NCBI GenBank assembly: GCA_964346445.1
Contig: CAYFUI010000005.1
Location: 1-34,359, forward strand
Direction of reading: 5' to 3'
Length of the DNA: 34,359 nucleotides
DNA from: JAGOZV01 sp964346445
GTDB lineage: Bacteria; Patescibacteriota; Saccharimonadia; Saccharimonadales; Saccharimonadaceae
The notes under the pieces were generated by a model. That model had not been told where the DNA came from. It ran no database searches and worked only from the letters and a program-made list of their open reading frames with translations. A program made the position numbers and the translations under genes. Below, in pieces: positions 8,801 through 16,722 of this stretch. How positions within the stretch are numbered: position 1 is the stretch's first letter; each line of letters starts with the position of its first letter.

Positions 8801-10890
8801 TTGATAGCTTTTTCATAGTGCTTCCGCATGCCAAATTCGGCTTGCTTTCCATCGTTCCAACGTACTGTCGGCGTTAAGAAACCCACCACACGAGAATAAA
8901 TTTCACAGCCTGCTTCACACTTAGGGCAAAATTCATGTTCTCCACTTAAGTAGCCATGGTTCTCGCAAACAGAAAAGCTAGGGCTGAAGGTAAAGTACGG
9001 TAAGCTATAGTTTTCACAAATAGTTTTAACCAATTTCTTAATAAGTTCTGGATCCTCCACTTGCTCACCTAGGAAAAAGTGGATGACGGTGCCTCCGGTA
9101 TATTTGGTTTGCATTTCGTCTTGTAATTCCAACAATTCGTAGAGGTCGTCGGTATAATTAACAGGCAAGTGGGTGGAGTTGGTGTAAAAAGGGGCTACTG
9201 GCTCTTTTCCAATACCATTAGCAAAATGTGAATTGTCAAAATCCCTTTGATCAATGCGGGCTAAACGGTAGGTGGTGCCTTCCGCCGGTGTTGCCTCAAG
9301 GTTGAAATTATTCCCAGTCTCTTCTTGGAAGTCTATTAGGCGCTTTCTCATATAGTCAAGCACGTTTTCTGCAAACTTCTTCCCTTCGGCTGTGCCAATA
9401 TCCTTTCCAATTAGGTTCAGTGCTGCCTCATTTGCGCCAATTAACCCAATGGTAGAGAAGTGGTTGGTCCAATATTGTCCAGTTGACTGTTTAATGGAGC
9501 GTAGATAATGTTTAGTGTAGGGATATAAATTAGCCTCTGTTAAACGCTCTAATGTTTTTCGCTTAGCTTCTAAACTGTCTTTAGCTAGAATCATCAAACG
9601 GTCCAGCCCTTTATAAAAAGCTTTTTCGTTTTTAGCTTTCATAGCCAGTCGAGGCAAGTTAATTGTCACCACCCCCACAGATCCAGTCATCGGATTAGAA
9701 CCAAATAACCCCCCGCCCCTGTATTCCAATTTGCGGTTATCAATCCGTAAACGACAGCACATAGAGCGAGCATCGCCTGGGTCCATATCGCTATTTATAA
9801 AATTACTAAAATAAGGAATACCATACTTAGCGGTCGCCTTCCAGAGGTCAGCGATCACTGGGTTATCCCAGTCAAAGTCTTTAGTTATATTATACGTAGG
9901 AATTGGAAACGTAAATACGCGCCCCGTCGAATCACCCTCTACTAACACCTCAAGTAGCGCTTTATTGATAATATTCATTTCTTCCTGATAGTCGCCGTAG
10001 TTAGTGTCTTGAATCTCGCCGCCAATAATCACAGGGTTGCCAGCTAAGTATTCAGGCACATTAAGGTCTAGGGTGATATTGGTAAAAGGCGTCTGAAACC
10101 CAACCCTAGTCGGCACATTGACATTAAAAACGAACTCTTGCAAGGCTTGTTTAACTTGTTTGTAATCTAAGCCATCGGCGCGGACAAAAGGGGCGAGCAG
10201 TGTGTCAAAGTTGCTAAAAGCTTGAGCACCAGACGCTTCACCTTGGAGTGTGTAAAAATAGTTTACTATTTGGCCAAGCGCTGAACGTAGATGCTTAGCC
10301 GGTTTACTAGAAATTTTACCCGGCACACCAGTAAAGCCTTCACGCAGCAAATCTAATAAATCCCAACCCACACAATACACGGATAACAGGCTAAGGTCGT
10401 GCACATGGAGGTCACCGGCCCGGTGCGCTTCTCCTATTTCTTTGGCGTAAACCTTGTCTAACCAATAATCCTTAGTAACTGCAGAAGAAATGAAATTATT
10501 TAACCCCTGTAAAGAATAGCCCATATTACTATTCTCTTTAATCTTCCAGTCTAAATCTCCCAGGTATGAATCCATTAAGTCAATGTGTCCATCTATTGCA
10601 ATCCGCCGCATGCGCTCATGCTGGTCACGGTATAAAATATAAGCTTTAGCAGTCTTTTTGTACTTGGAAGCAATTAGTACGTCTTCGGCAATGTCTTGTA
10701 TTTGTTCTACCGTAGGTACTTGGTTTGTTATATTTTTAGACGCCTGCTTTATGACGGATTGCGCTAAAAGCTTAGCCACAGAACCGTTATATTCACCAGT
10801 TGCTTGTCCAGCCTTCTTTAAAGCATTCTCTATTTTTTGCGCATCAAACTTAACCACAACATTGTTGCGTTTCTTAATTTTAGTGTACAT
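8797..10890 (-). CDS. nrdD: Anaerobic ribonucleoside-triphosphate reductase, large subunit
   Basis: 697 residues. Residues about 1-90 form an ATP-cone (KKRNNVVVKFDAQKIENALK; later YKKTAKAYILYRDQHERMR), the allosteric domain that senses ATP/dATP. The catalytic ten-stranded barrel follows, with GANEAALNL and FTFPIPTYN. Near the C-terminus a zinc-type C-x12-C-x2-C-x3-C cluster precedes RVVGFLTP, whose Gly at about 670 should carry the glycyl radical. ATG 10890 has a strong AGGAGGGG directly upstream; the 12-codon-longer in-frame version lacks such support. It makes dNTPs from NTPs under anoxic conditions. It is first in a run nrdD-nrdG-FNR-like-Cys4 protein, behind a TTGACA/TATGAT promoter with NrdR-type boxes. 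Confidence 0.95.
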   Translation of the reverse strand: MYTKIKKRNNVVVKFDAQKIENALKKAGQATGEYNGSVAKLLAQSVIKQASKNITNQVPTVEQIQDIAEDVLIASKYKKTAKAYILYRDQHERMRRIAIDGHIDLMDSYLGDLDWKIKENSNMGYSLQGLNNFISSAVTKDYWLDKVYAKEIGEAHRAGDLHVHDLSLLSVYCVGWDLLDLLREGFTGVPGKISSKPAKHLRSALGQIVNYFYTLQGEASGAQAFSNFDTLLAPFVRADGLDYKQVKQALQEFVFNVNVPTRVGFQTPFTNITLDLNVPEYLAGNPVIIGGEIQDTNYGDYQEEMNIINKALLEVLVEGDSTGRVFTFPIPTYNITKDFDWDNPVIADLWKATAKYGIPYFSNFINSDMDPGDARSMCCRLRIDNRKLEYRGGGLFGSNPMTGSVGVVTINLPRLAMKAKNEKAFYKGLDRLMILAKDSLEAKRKTLERLTEANLYPYTKHYLRSIKQSTGQYWTNHFSTIGLIGANEAALNLIGKDIGTAEGKKFAENVLDYMRKRLIDFQEETGNNFNLEATPAEGTTYRLARIDQRDFDNSHFANGIGKEPVAPFYTNSTHLPVNYTDDLYELLELQDEMQTKYTGGTVIHFFLGEQVEDPELIKKLVKTICENYSLPYFTFSPSFSVCENHGYLSGEHEFCPKCEAGCEIYSRVVGFLTPTVRWNDGKQAEFGMRKHYEKAIK

Positions 10891-10924
10891 ACCCCTCCTA
10901 TTTAATTGGACTTTTATTTTGCAC

Positions 10925-10940
10925 ACGCTATATGTAGCGT
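10925..10940. promoter_or_regulatory. NrdR-type box 1, just downstream of the predicted nrdD start
   Basis: The 16-mer ACGCTATATGTAGCGT is an inverted repeat with 6-bp arms and agrees with the NrdR consensus acaCwAtATaTwGtgt at 13 of 16 positions by my alignment. Its centre is 10932.5. Confidence 0.78.
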
Positions 10941-10949
10941 ATTAATACA

Positions 10950-10978
10950 ATCATAATCCCTTATATATAGCGTGTCAA
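10950..10978 (-). promoter_or_regulatory. nrdD promoter, TTGACA-N17-TATGAT
   Basis: On the minus strand TTGACA (10973-10978) and TATGAT (10950-10955) are 17 bases apart. The predicted start is near 10943, about 53 bases before nrdD ATG 10890. It is one of the few consensus -35 elements in the window. Confidence 0.8.
10958..10973 (-). promoter_or_regulatory. NrdR-type box 2, in the nrdD promoter spacer
   Basis: The minus-strand 16-mer ACGCTATATATAAGGG agrees with the NrdR consensus at 12 of 16 positions. It fills the -35/-10 spacer. Its centre is 33 bp from box 1, about three helical turns, close to the spacing of known paired NrdR boxes. NrdR represses nrd genes when dATP is plentiful; no nrdR gene lies in the window. 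Confidence 0.75.
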
Positions 10979-10993
10979 TCAACTTATGGTGGT

Positions 10994-11015
10994 TTTTGTG
11001 ACACATATCACAAAA
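10994..11015. promoter_or_regulatory. CRP/FNR-superfamily-type palindrome upstream of nrdD
   Basis: TTTTGTGA-N6-TCACAAAA is a perfect inverted repeat with 8-bp arms and contains TGTGA-N6-TCACA, the CRP half-site arrangement. Its centre, 11004.5, is about 61 bases upstream of the predicted nrdD start, where class I activators bind. The regulator is not in the window. Confidence 0.55.
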
Positions 11016-11080
11016 TGCTTATGTTATTTTTACCACACTACTTTTTTAGTATTTTTATAAGAGGGGAGCTATATTTTTAA

Positions 11081-12586
11081 TTATTTAGCGTATTCAGTAG
11101 CACGAGTTTCTCTAATAACATTCACTTTAATAGTGCCTGGATACTGCATAGTGCTTTCAATTTTAGTGGCTATGTCACGGGCTAATTTAATAGCACTAAG
11201 GTCGTCTACATTCTTAGGACTAACTATTACCCGTACTTCTCTACCAGCGCTAATGGCATAAGCCTTGTCTATTCCAGGAAAGCTAGTAGCTACATTTTCA
11301 AGTTCGCGCATGCGGTCGGCAAAGTTCTCCGAACTAACATTCCTAGCACCCGGCCGGGCCGCCGAAGCCGCATCTACAATCCGCACAATTATGGCCTCCG
11401 GGGTAGTTGGCTCAATATCATCATGATGGGCTTCTATGGCATGGGCAATGCGCTCATCCATACCATATTTCCTCGCGAGCTCTGCACCTATTAAGTGGTG
11501 CTTTCCTTCAATTTTATGAGTAACGGCTTTGCCCATATCGTGCAACAGAGCGGCCGTTTTAGCAATCCTAACGTCTGCGCCAATCTCTTCGGCAATTTGC
11601 CCAGCAATATGGGCCATCTCTACACTATGGAGTAATACATTCTGACCGTAACTTGTTCTAAATTTTAATTCACCCACTAAGTGAACTAGCTCGCGTGGCA
11701 AGCCTATTATTCCAACCTCCCTAACGGCATCTTCACCTGCCCTGATTATTTCCTTATCAATGGTTTTTTGAGCTTTCTCGACAACTTCTTCTATCCTGCC
11801 TGGGTGAATGCGCCCATCCTTCATCAGCATTTCTAAAGTTAGGCGAGCAATTTGACGCCTAACTGGGTCAAAAGAACTTAGAACAATCATACCCGGCGTA
11901 TCATCCACTAATATATCCACACCGGTGGCCCTCTGGAGCGCTTGAATGTTCCGCCCCTCTTTACCGATAATACGACCCTTCATTTCTTCATCCGGTAACT
12001 TCAACGCCGTCACAGTTCGTTCTGCAGTAACTTCTGATGACATTCGTTCCATAGCGGTCACCAGTATCATTTGCGCTTTGTCTTCGGCCGTCTCTTCTGC
12101 ATCTTTTTGCAGTTTACCAATTAGCCCTACAAGATCCTTTTTAATGTCACGTTCGGTCATTTGTAGTAGTTTCTCAACCGCATCCTTTTTAGTTAAACGG
12201 GCAATTTTTTCTAATTTTTCCTGCTGTCGCCCACGAATAGCCCGTATTTCATCTTTTAAAACTTCAACTTCATCTTCTTGCTTGCGCAATGACTCATTGC
12301 GTTTATCTATTTCATCTAATTTTTTATCTAGACTAGCTTCTCGATTAGCCAACCTTGCTTCAGTACTTTTCCACTCTTTTCGCCTATCTGCCTCTTCTTT
12401 TTTTGCTTCTTCCGCAACTTTTAAGGCCGCCTCTTTTGCTTTAAGTAGCAGGTCGCTCGCCTCTGTCTTGGCAGCCGCAATAGCTTGTTCACTTTTAGCT
12501 TTACCGGCATTCCCACGTGACTTTTCATAAGCTAAAGTGCCGCCAACTCCAGCAATTAGACCAATTGCGGCTAATATAATCTCCAT
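11081..12586 (-). CDS. rny: Ribonuclease Y
   Basis: 501 residues in the family order: an N-terminal membrane anchor (about 1-20, EIILAAIGLIAGVGGTLAY); a long charged coiled coil rich in Ala, Lys and Glu (about 25-190); a KH RNA-binding domain with GRIIGKEGRNIQALQ (about 205-225); an HD phosphodiesterase domain with HSVEMAHIAG and the catalytic LLHDMGK; and a conserved C-terminal region. RNase Y is a membrane-bound endonuclease that starts mRNA decay and is normally about 520 residues. GAGAGGAAG lies just before ATG 12586. The gene stands alone between tsaB and nrdD. Confidence 0.96.
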   Translation of the reverse strand: MEIILAAIGLIAGVGGTLAYEKSRGNAGKAKSEQAIAAAKTEASDLLLKAKEAALKVAEEAKKEEADRRKEWKSTEARLANREASLDKKLDEIDKRNESLRKQEDEVEVLKDEIRAIRGRQQEKLEKIARLTKKDAVEKLLQMTERDIKKDLVGLIGKLQKDAEETAEDKAQMILVTAMERMSSEVTAERTVTALKLPDEEMKGRIIGKEGRNIQALQRATGVDILVDDTPGMIVLSSFDPVRRQIARLTLEMLMKDGRIHPGRIEEVVEKAQKTIDKEIIRAGEDAVREVGIIGLPRELVHLVGELKFRTSYGQNVLLHSVEMAHIAGQIAEEIGADVRIAKTAALLHDMGKAVTHKIEGKHHLIGAELARKYGMDERIAHAIEAHHDDIEPTTPEAIIVRIVDAASAARPGARNVSSENFADRMRELENVATSFPGIDKAYAISAGREVRVIVSPKNVDDLSAIKLARDIATKIESTMQYPGTIKVNVIRETRATEYAK

Positions 12587-12752
12587 ATTCTTCTTCCTCT
12601 CTTAACTATAGCTGGCCAAGTGTTCGTCTTGACAAAAAGATTTAATACAGCTTAGTTAGTGTTTCAAAAATTAATAAATTTATAGATATTATTTCTATAC
12701 CTATACAAACTATTGTAGTGCTAATAGAACTTGGGCGCAAGTAGCAAAAGTT

Positions 12753-13148
12753 TCACTTACGTGGACTGGTAATGTGCGCAGGACGCCCATAATCTGGTAT
12801 TACTATCTTGTCATCTTGTCCAGCCTTAAGCCGGCTCTCACCTTCCCTCATCCAGTCTTTTGTAGTTACCCCCACTATCGGTACATTCAATGAATAGGCT
12901 AAAGTATTTACAACAGTGGCGCCAATCCTTAAGCCGGTAAAACTACCAGGACCCTTGAAATAAACTATAGCATTTATGTCATTTAAACTTAGGTTAGGTT
13001 TTATGGCTTGAATAGACTCTTCCATAAAAGTAAAAATACCCTTGGACAGCTCTCGTCCGCTTTCCCATGCAAAGTCATAGCTCTCCCCATCTTCTAAACT
13101 AACTTTAAAAATAGTTTTATTTTGACTGGTATCAAGAAATATAATCAT
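12753..13148 (-). CDS. tsaB: Short TsaB-like subunit of the tRNA t6A37 threonylcarbamoyl complex
   Basis: 131 residues from ATG 13148. IIFLDTSQNKTIFKVSL is the first strand-loop of the ASKHA fold, and IVYFKGPGSFTGLRIGATVVNTLAYSLNVPIVGV is the TsaB signature (GPGSFTGLRIG). The usual TsaB has about 220-230 residues; here the second ASKHA half is missing, yet the tail (PDYGRPAHIT) resembles the normal C-terminus. TsaB dimerises with TsaD and recruits TsaE. The start lies one base after the tsaE stop (TAGTATG), so the pair is co-transcribed; the 17-codon-longer in-frame start inside tsaE is less likely. tsaD is not in the window. Confidence 0.85.
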   Translation of the reverse strand: MIIFLDTSQNKTIFKVSLEDGESYDFAWESGRELSKGIFTFMEESIQAIKPNLSLNDINAIVYFKGPGSFTGLRIGATVVNTLAYSLNVPIVGVTTKDWMREGESRLKAGQDDKIVIPDYGRPAHITSPRK

Positions 13149-13149
13149 A

Positions 13150-13611
13150 CTAATTTTTCCATCTTGTAAGGACTTTCTTAATGGCAGGATAATTATCAAG
13201 ACCAGTAAAAATTAACTCACGACCATCTTCTTTATAATTAATTTTAATGACTAAACGTTTATTAGGTAAAATTTCTTTAGCTACCGTAGCCCACTCAATT
13301 ATTATGATGTTATTTTCATCACTTGCCGCCTCAGCTAATTCTCCGCTCATTATGCCAGCATCTTCTAAACGATAAAAGTCGTAGTGGGTTAACTGTAAAT
13401 TTTTTGGGGCATCATAGACCCGGCTAATGGTAAAAGTAGGACTTTGGACAGGTTGCTTTACCCCAAGCCCGCTAGCGATACCCTGAGTTAAGGTCGTTTT
13501 TCCAGTACCTAGGTCGCCACTTAGTTCAATGAATTCGCCACCACTTAAAGCCTGGCCAATTACCTGCCCAAGCTTAAGTTGGCTTGCTTCGTTTGGTATA
13601 GAAATATTCAT
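13150..13611 (-). CDS. tsaE: TsaE, ATPase of the tRNA t6A37 threonylcarbamoyl complex
   Basis: 153 residues, normal family length. The Walker A motif GDLGTGKTTLTQGIASGLG lies at about 31-49, followed by PTFTISRVY and LTHYDFYRL. Further on, IIIIEWATVAKEILP holds the conserved Glu-Trp. TsaE hydrolyses ATP to reset the TsaBD complex. A minus-strand TGCTATAAT box (TATAAT at 13620-13625) ends 8 bases before ATG 13611, so the message is probably leaderless. The promoter is back to back with that of pilB, with only 40 bases between the two start codons. Confidence 0.95.
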   Translation of the reverse strand: MNISIPNEASQLKLGQVIGQALSGGEFIELSGDLGTGKTTLTQGIASGLGVKQPVQSPTFTISRVYDAPKNLQLTHYDFYRLEDAGIMSGELAEAASDENNIIIIEWATVAKEILPNKRLVIKINYKEDGRELIFTGLDNYPAIKKVLTRWKN

Positions 13612-13619
13612 TATGGTTA

Positions 13620-13642
13620 ATTATAGCATAATGCTCTATAAT
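13620..13642. promoter_or_regulatory. Divergent leaderless promoters of tsaE (minus) and pilB (plus)
   Basis: TATAAT on the minus strand at 13620-13625 lies 8 bases from tsaE ATG 13611. TATAAT on the plus strand at 13637-13642 lies 9 bases from pilB ATG 13652. The two promoters overlap in their upstream parts, so polymerase may compete for them. Confidence 0.6.
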
Positions 13643-13651
13643 GGTTATAGT

Positions 13652-15427
13652 ATGCGTATTTCAAACGAAACCATGAAAAAGGTGCTCGTACGCAGTGGTG
13701 TGGCTACTGAAGAGCAATTTGAAACTTTAAGGGAAGAGGCTGAAAAGCTGACTATCCCTATTCAAGAGCTCGCTGAACAAAAAGGCATAATAAATGATGA
13801 AACCTTAGCCCAAGCCTACGCTGCATATAGTGGCACCCCATATATAGAGCTAGACCCTTCAAAAATTCCGTTTGAAACGCTCTCTATCATACCAGAACAA
13901 ACGGCCCAACAATATAAAGCCGTCCTTTTTCAGATAGACGAAGACGGCACACCACACCTAGCCATAGATGACCCTGACGATATTGTAGCTATAAACTTTA
14001 TTGAAAAAGCCTTAGGTAGACCAGCTAAAATTTATATTGCTTCCACTTCTAATATCCAAAGCGCCCTGGGCGTCTACCGCTCTAATGTAGACAAAGAACT
14101 TGAAGATGTAATAGAGACGCAGCGCGAAAAAGATGGCGCCAGGGTTGAGGTTGATGAGGAGATTGACGAAAACTCACCAATAGCTAAGACTATAAACTTA
14201 CTATTAGAGTACGCTATTCGCTCAAATGCCAGTGATATACATATAGAGCCAAGGGAAGAGTTCATCCAAGTGCGCTACCGTATTGACGGCGTCTTAAAAG
14301 AAGTGAATCGCCTGCCAAAAAATGTCATGCACCCATTGGTCAGCCGTGTTAAAATTTTGTCTAACCTAAAAATTGACGAGAGACGCGTCCCTCAAGATGG
14401 TCGATTTAAGGTAAATGTTGGCGGCAAGCGTTATGCATTACGCGTCAGCACACTACCAGTAAGTGATGGCGAAAAGATAGTGATTCGTATTTTAGATGAA
14501 TCAAACCAGGCGGTTTCACTTAAAGAATTGGGCTACTGGGGTAAAACCTTAAGGGACACCCTAAGTGCCATGGCCGAACCTGATGGCATGGTTTTAGTAA
14601 CCGGTCCCACTGGTAGTGGTAAATCTACCAGCCTTTTTAGCATGCTTACAATGATAAATAGCCCCGAGCTTAACATAAGCACCATAGAAGACCCAGTTGA
14701 ATATAAGATTCCTGGAGTAAACCAAACCCAAACGAACCCGAAAGCTGGCATGACGTTTGCCACGGGACTGCGCTCGTTACTACGCCAGGACCCTAACGTT
14801 ATCATGGTTGGTGAAATTAGAGACAGTGAAACCGCCGGTCTTGGCGTCCAAGCCGCTTTGACGGGCCACTTAGTTTTTAGCACCCTGCACACCAATAACG
14901 CTGCTACCTCACTACCTCGGCTGCTAGATATGGGCATTGAGCCCTTCCTCATCGCCAGTACCGTTAAATTAGCAATTGGGCAAAGATTAGTGAGGCGTAT
15001 TAACCCCGAGACGCGCATAGCCTACACTCCAACCGAGCAAGAAATCATATCTATCCTAACATCGCTAGGCTTTAGCCAAGAAGATATGGGAAAAATACAT
15101 GAATTAGAAAAGAAGGCTAAAGCTGATGGCATTGGTGAAGACGTACCGCTTAGCAGCAATGGTAGCACGATTACCACGCTGTACAAAACCGATGAAAATG
15201 ACAATGACGGTGGCTCTATAAGCGGCTACCGTGGTAGGCGGGGTATATACGAAGCCTTCGTCAATGACTCCTCCATTCAAAAGCTAATTACCGCTAACGC
15301 AACTAGCGAAGAGATTCATAACCAAGCCCTAGAAAATGGCATGGTGAGCATGACAATGGATGGGTTTATTAAGTGCCTAAGGGGTGAGACAACAATAGAA
15401 GAATTAATGCGAGTGGTGAGGAATTAA
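13652..15427 (+). CDS. pilB: Type IV pilus assembly ATPase PilB
   Basis: 591 residues from ATG 13652. An N-terminal GspE/MshEN-type domain (about 1-150) is followed by the GspE AAA+ ATPase: Walker A GPTGSGKSTS, Asp box near STIEDPVEYKIPG, Walker B IMVGEIRDSETAG and His box LVFSTLHTNNAATSLPRLLDMG. It powers pilus polymerisation from the cytoplasmic side. The usual four-cysteine zinc finger after the His box (CPxC...CxxC) is absent; that region reads RRINPETRIAY and carries an acidic Gly/Ser insert. A longer reading frame extends upstream to 13529, but its start would lie within tsaE; the TATAAT at 13637-13642 supports 13652. pilC follows after 2 bases. Confidence 0.95.
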   Translation: MRISNETMKKVLVRSGVATEEQFETLREEAEKLTIPIQELAEQKGIINDETLAQAYAAYSGTPYIELDPSKIPFETLSIIPEQTAQQYKAVLFQIDEDGTPHLAIDDPDDIVAINFIEKALGRPAKIYIASTSNIQSALGVYRSNVDKELEDVIETQREKDGARVEVDEEIDENSPIAKTINLLLEYAIRSNASDIHIEPREEFIQVRYRIDGVLKEVNRLPKNVMHPLVSRVKILSNLKIDERRVPQDGRFKVNVGGKRYALRVSTLPVSDGEKIVIRILDESNQAVSLKELGYWGKTLRDTLSAMAEPDGMVLVTGPTGSGKSTSLFSMLTMINSPELNISTIEDPVEYKIPGVNQTQTNPKAGMTFATGLRSLLRQDPNVIMVGEIRDSETAGLGVQAALTGHLVFSTLHTNNAATSLPRLLDMGIEPFLIASTVKLAIGQRLVRRINPETRIAYTPTEQEIISILTSLGFSQEDMGKIHELEKKAKADGIGEDVPLSSNGSTITTLYKTDENDNDGGSISGYRGRRGIYEAFVNDSSIQKLITANATSEEIHNQALENGMVSMTMDGFIKCLRGETTIEELMRVVRN

Positions 15428-15429
15428 CA

Positions 15430-16662
15430 ATGCCAATTTATAATTATGAAGCAATAGACAGAAATAAAGCTATCACCAAAGGTAGCCTGGAGCAAGAAAA
15501 CCGTGAAGCGGCTATTAAGGCTTTAGTCTCTCAGGGGCTTCGTCCTATTAAAATAGAAGAGGCAAAAACAACAGGCTTAAATAGGAGCATTAGTCTAGGC
15601 TCTGCTACCCGTAAAATTAAAAGCCACGATCTTGTTATCTTAACCCGTCAGCTGAGTGTTATGATTGGCGCTGGCGTTCCAATCATTAGGTCACTAAGCT
15701 CTCTATCTTCTCACGCCCCAAAGAACTCTTCAATCACCCCCATATTAAATGAAGCCATTAAAGATATTGAAGGTGGCCTCACACTTAGCGAAGCTTTTGC
15801 CAAGCATCCACACACTTTTAATAATATTTATGTAAATATGGTAAAAGCTGGCGAAACAGCGGGAATTTTAGACGAAATTTTAAACCGCCTAGCCATACAG
15901 CAAGAAAGAAGTGCCAGTATGAGCCGTAAAATACGTGGCGCCATGGCCTACCCCATGGTGTTGTTATTTGTCACCATAGCGGCTTTCTTTGGCTTAATGA
16001 TTTTCATTATTCCACAAATTGGCTCCATAGTAAAAGAATTGAGTGGTGACGATGTTTCGCTCCCAGCCCTAACAGTCGTCATGCTTAATTTAAGTGATTT
16101 CTTCGTAGAATACTGGTATTTGGTACTACTAGGGATGGCCTTGGTGTTTGGGATTTTTCGCTACATTATATCTACCAAAAAGGGGAAGCAGTGGTGGCAC
16201 CGGTTTATCATTAGCATTCCTGGCATCGGCCCCCTGATTACAAAAATAATAGTTGCTCGCTTTACCCGCACATTCTCATCACTCATGAGTGCTGGTGTAC
16301 CCGTGCTTGAAGCTATAGAAGTTACCGGGGGAGCAGTTGGTAATGTCATTTATAAAGATGCCCTAGATGATGCGATGGAAAAGGTAAAGAATGGCGCAGT
16401 CTTGTCTCAAGTTTTAGAAGAAGCGAACCTTTTCCCAGCTATTGTGCCGCAAATGCTAGCCGCCGGCGAAGAAACCGGCCAAATTGACACTATCCTGGTT
16501 AAGGTTGCCGATTACTATGACGAAGAGGTAGATGTGGCTGTTAATAGTATTAGTTCAATTATAGAGCCGGCAATGATTGTCGTTATGGGAACCATGGTGG
16601 GGCTAGTTGCGGCTAGCGTGATGGTACCAATTGCCCAAATGTCACAAAATATTCAAGGCTAA
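15430..16662 (+). CDS. pilC: Type IV pilus inner-membrane platform protein PilC
   Basis: 410 residues, family length. Two T2SSF domains (about 68-190 and 272-395), each with the GVPIIRSL / GVPVLEAI and AGETAGILDEIL / AGEETGQIDTIL signatures, are interleaved with three membrane segments (about 170-195, 215-240 and 375-400). PilC anchors PilB and the pilin pool at the membrane. Its ATG lies 2 bases after the pilB stop, so they are co-transcribed. Confidence 0.96.
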   Translation: MPIYNYEAIDRNKAITKGSLEQENREAAIKALVSQGLRPIKIEEAKTTGLNRSISLGSATRKIKSHDLVILTRQLSVMIGAGVPIIRSLSSLSSHAPKNSSITPILNEAIKDIEGGLTLSEAFAKHPHTFNNIYVNMVKAGETAGILDEILNRLAIQQERSASMSRKIRGAMAYPMVLLFVTIAAFFGLMIFIIPQIGSIVKELSGDDVSLPALTVVMLNLSDFFVEYWYLVLLGMALVFGIFRYIISTKKGKQWWHRFIISIPGIGPLITKIIVARFTRTFSSLMSAGVPVLEAIEVTGGAVGNVIYKDALDDAMEKVKNGAVLSQVLEEANLFPAIVPQMLAAGEETGQIDTILVKVADYYDEEVDVAVNSISSIIEPAMIVVMGTMVGLVAASVMVPIAQMSQNIQG

Positions 16663-16690
16663 AGCTCTATCTCCACCAATCCCCTTATGG

Positions 16691-16696
16691 TATAAT
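16691..16696 (+). promoter_or_regulatory. Extended -10 (TGGTATAAT) of the pilM operon
   Basis: TGG-TATAAT starts three bases upstream at 16688. The predicted start near 16703 leaves a leader of about 20 bases before pilM ATG 16723. It splits the pilus locus into pilBC and pilMNO transcription units, although read-through is possible. Confidence 0.55.
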
Positions 16697-16722
16697 AGAG
16701 AGCGTAACTAAATGTGGGCATA

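Noticed and set aside
10994..11015. The CRP-type palindrome as the rny transcription terminator
   Set aside because: Its stem is AT-rich and it lies about 65 bases past rny without a following U-run, while its position relative to the nrdD start fits an operator.
11946..12530. 194-codon plus-strand open frame
   Set aside because: It is antisense to the coiled-coil region of rny, and its Ser/Leu/Ala-rich product is what the complement of Lys/Glu/Ala codons gives.
14533..15018. 161-codon minus-strand frame
   Set aside because: Antisense to the conserved PilB ATPase core, with no promoter or Shine-Dalgarno sequence.
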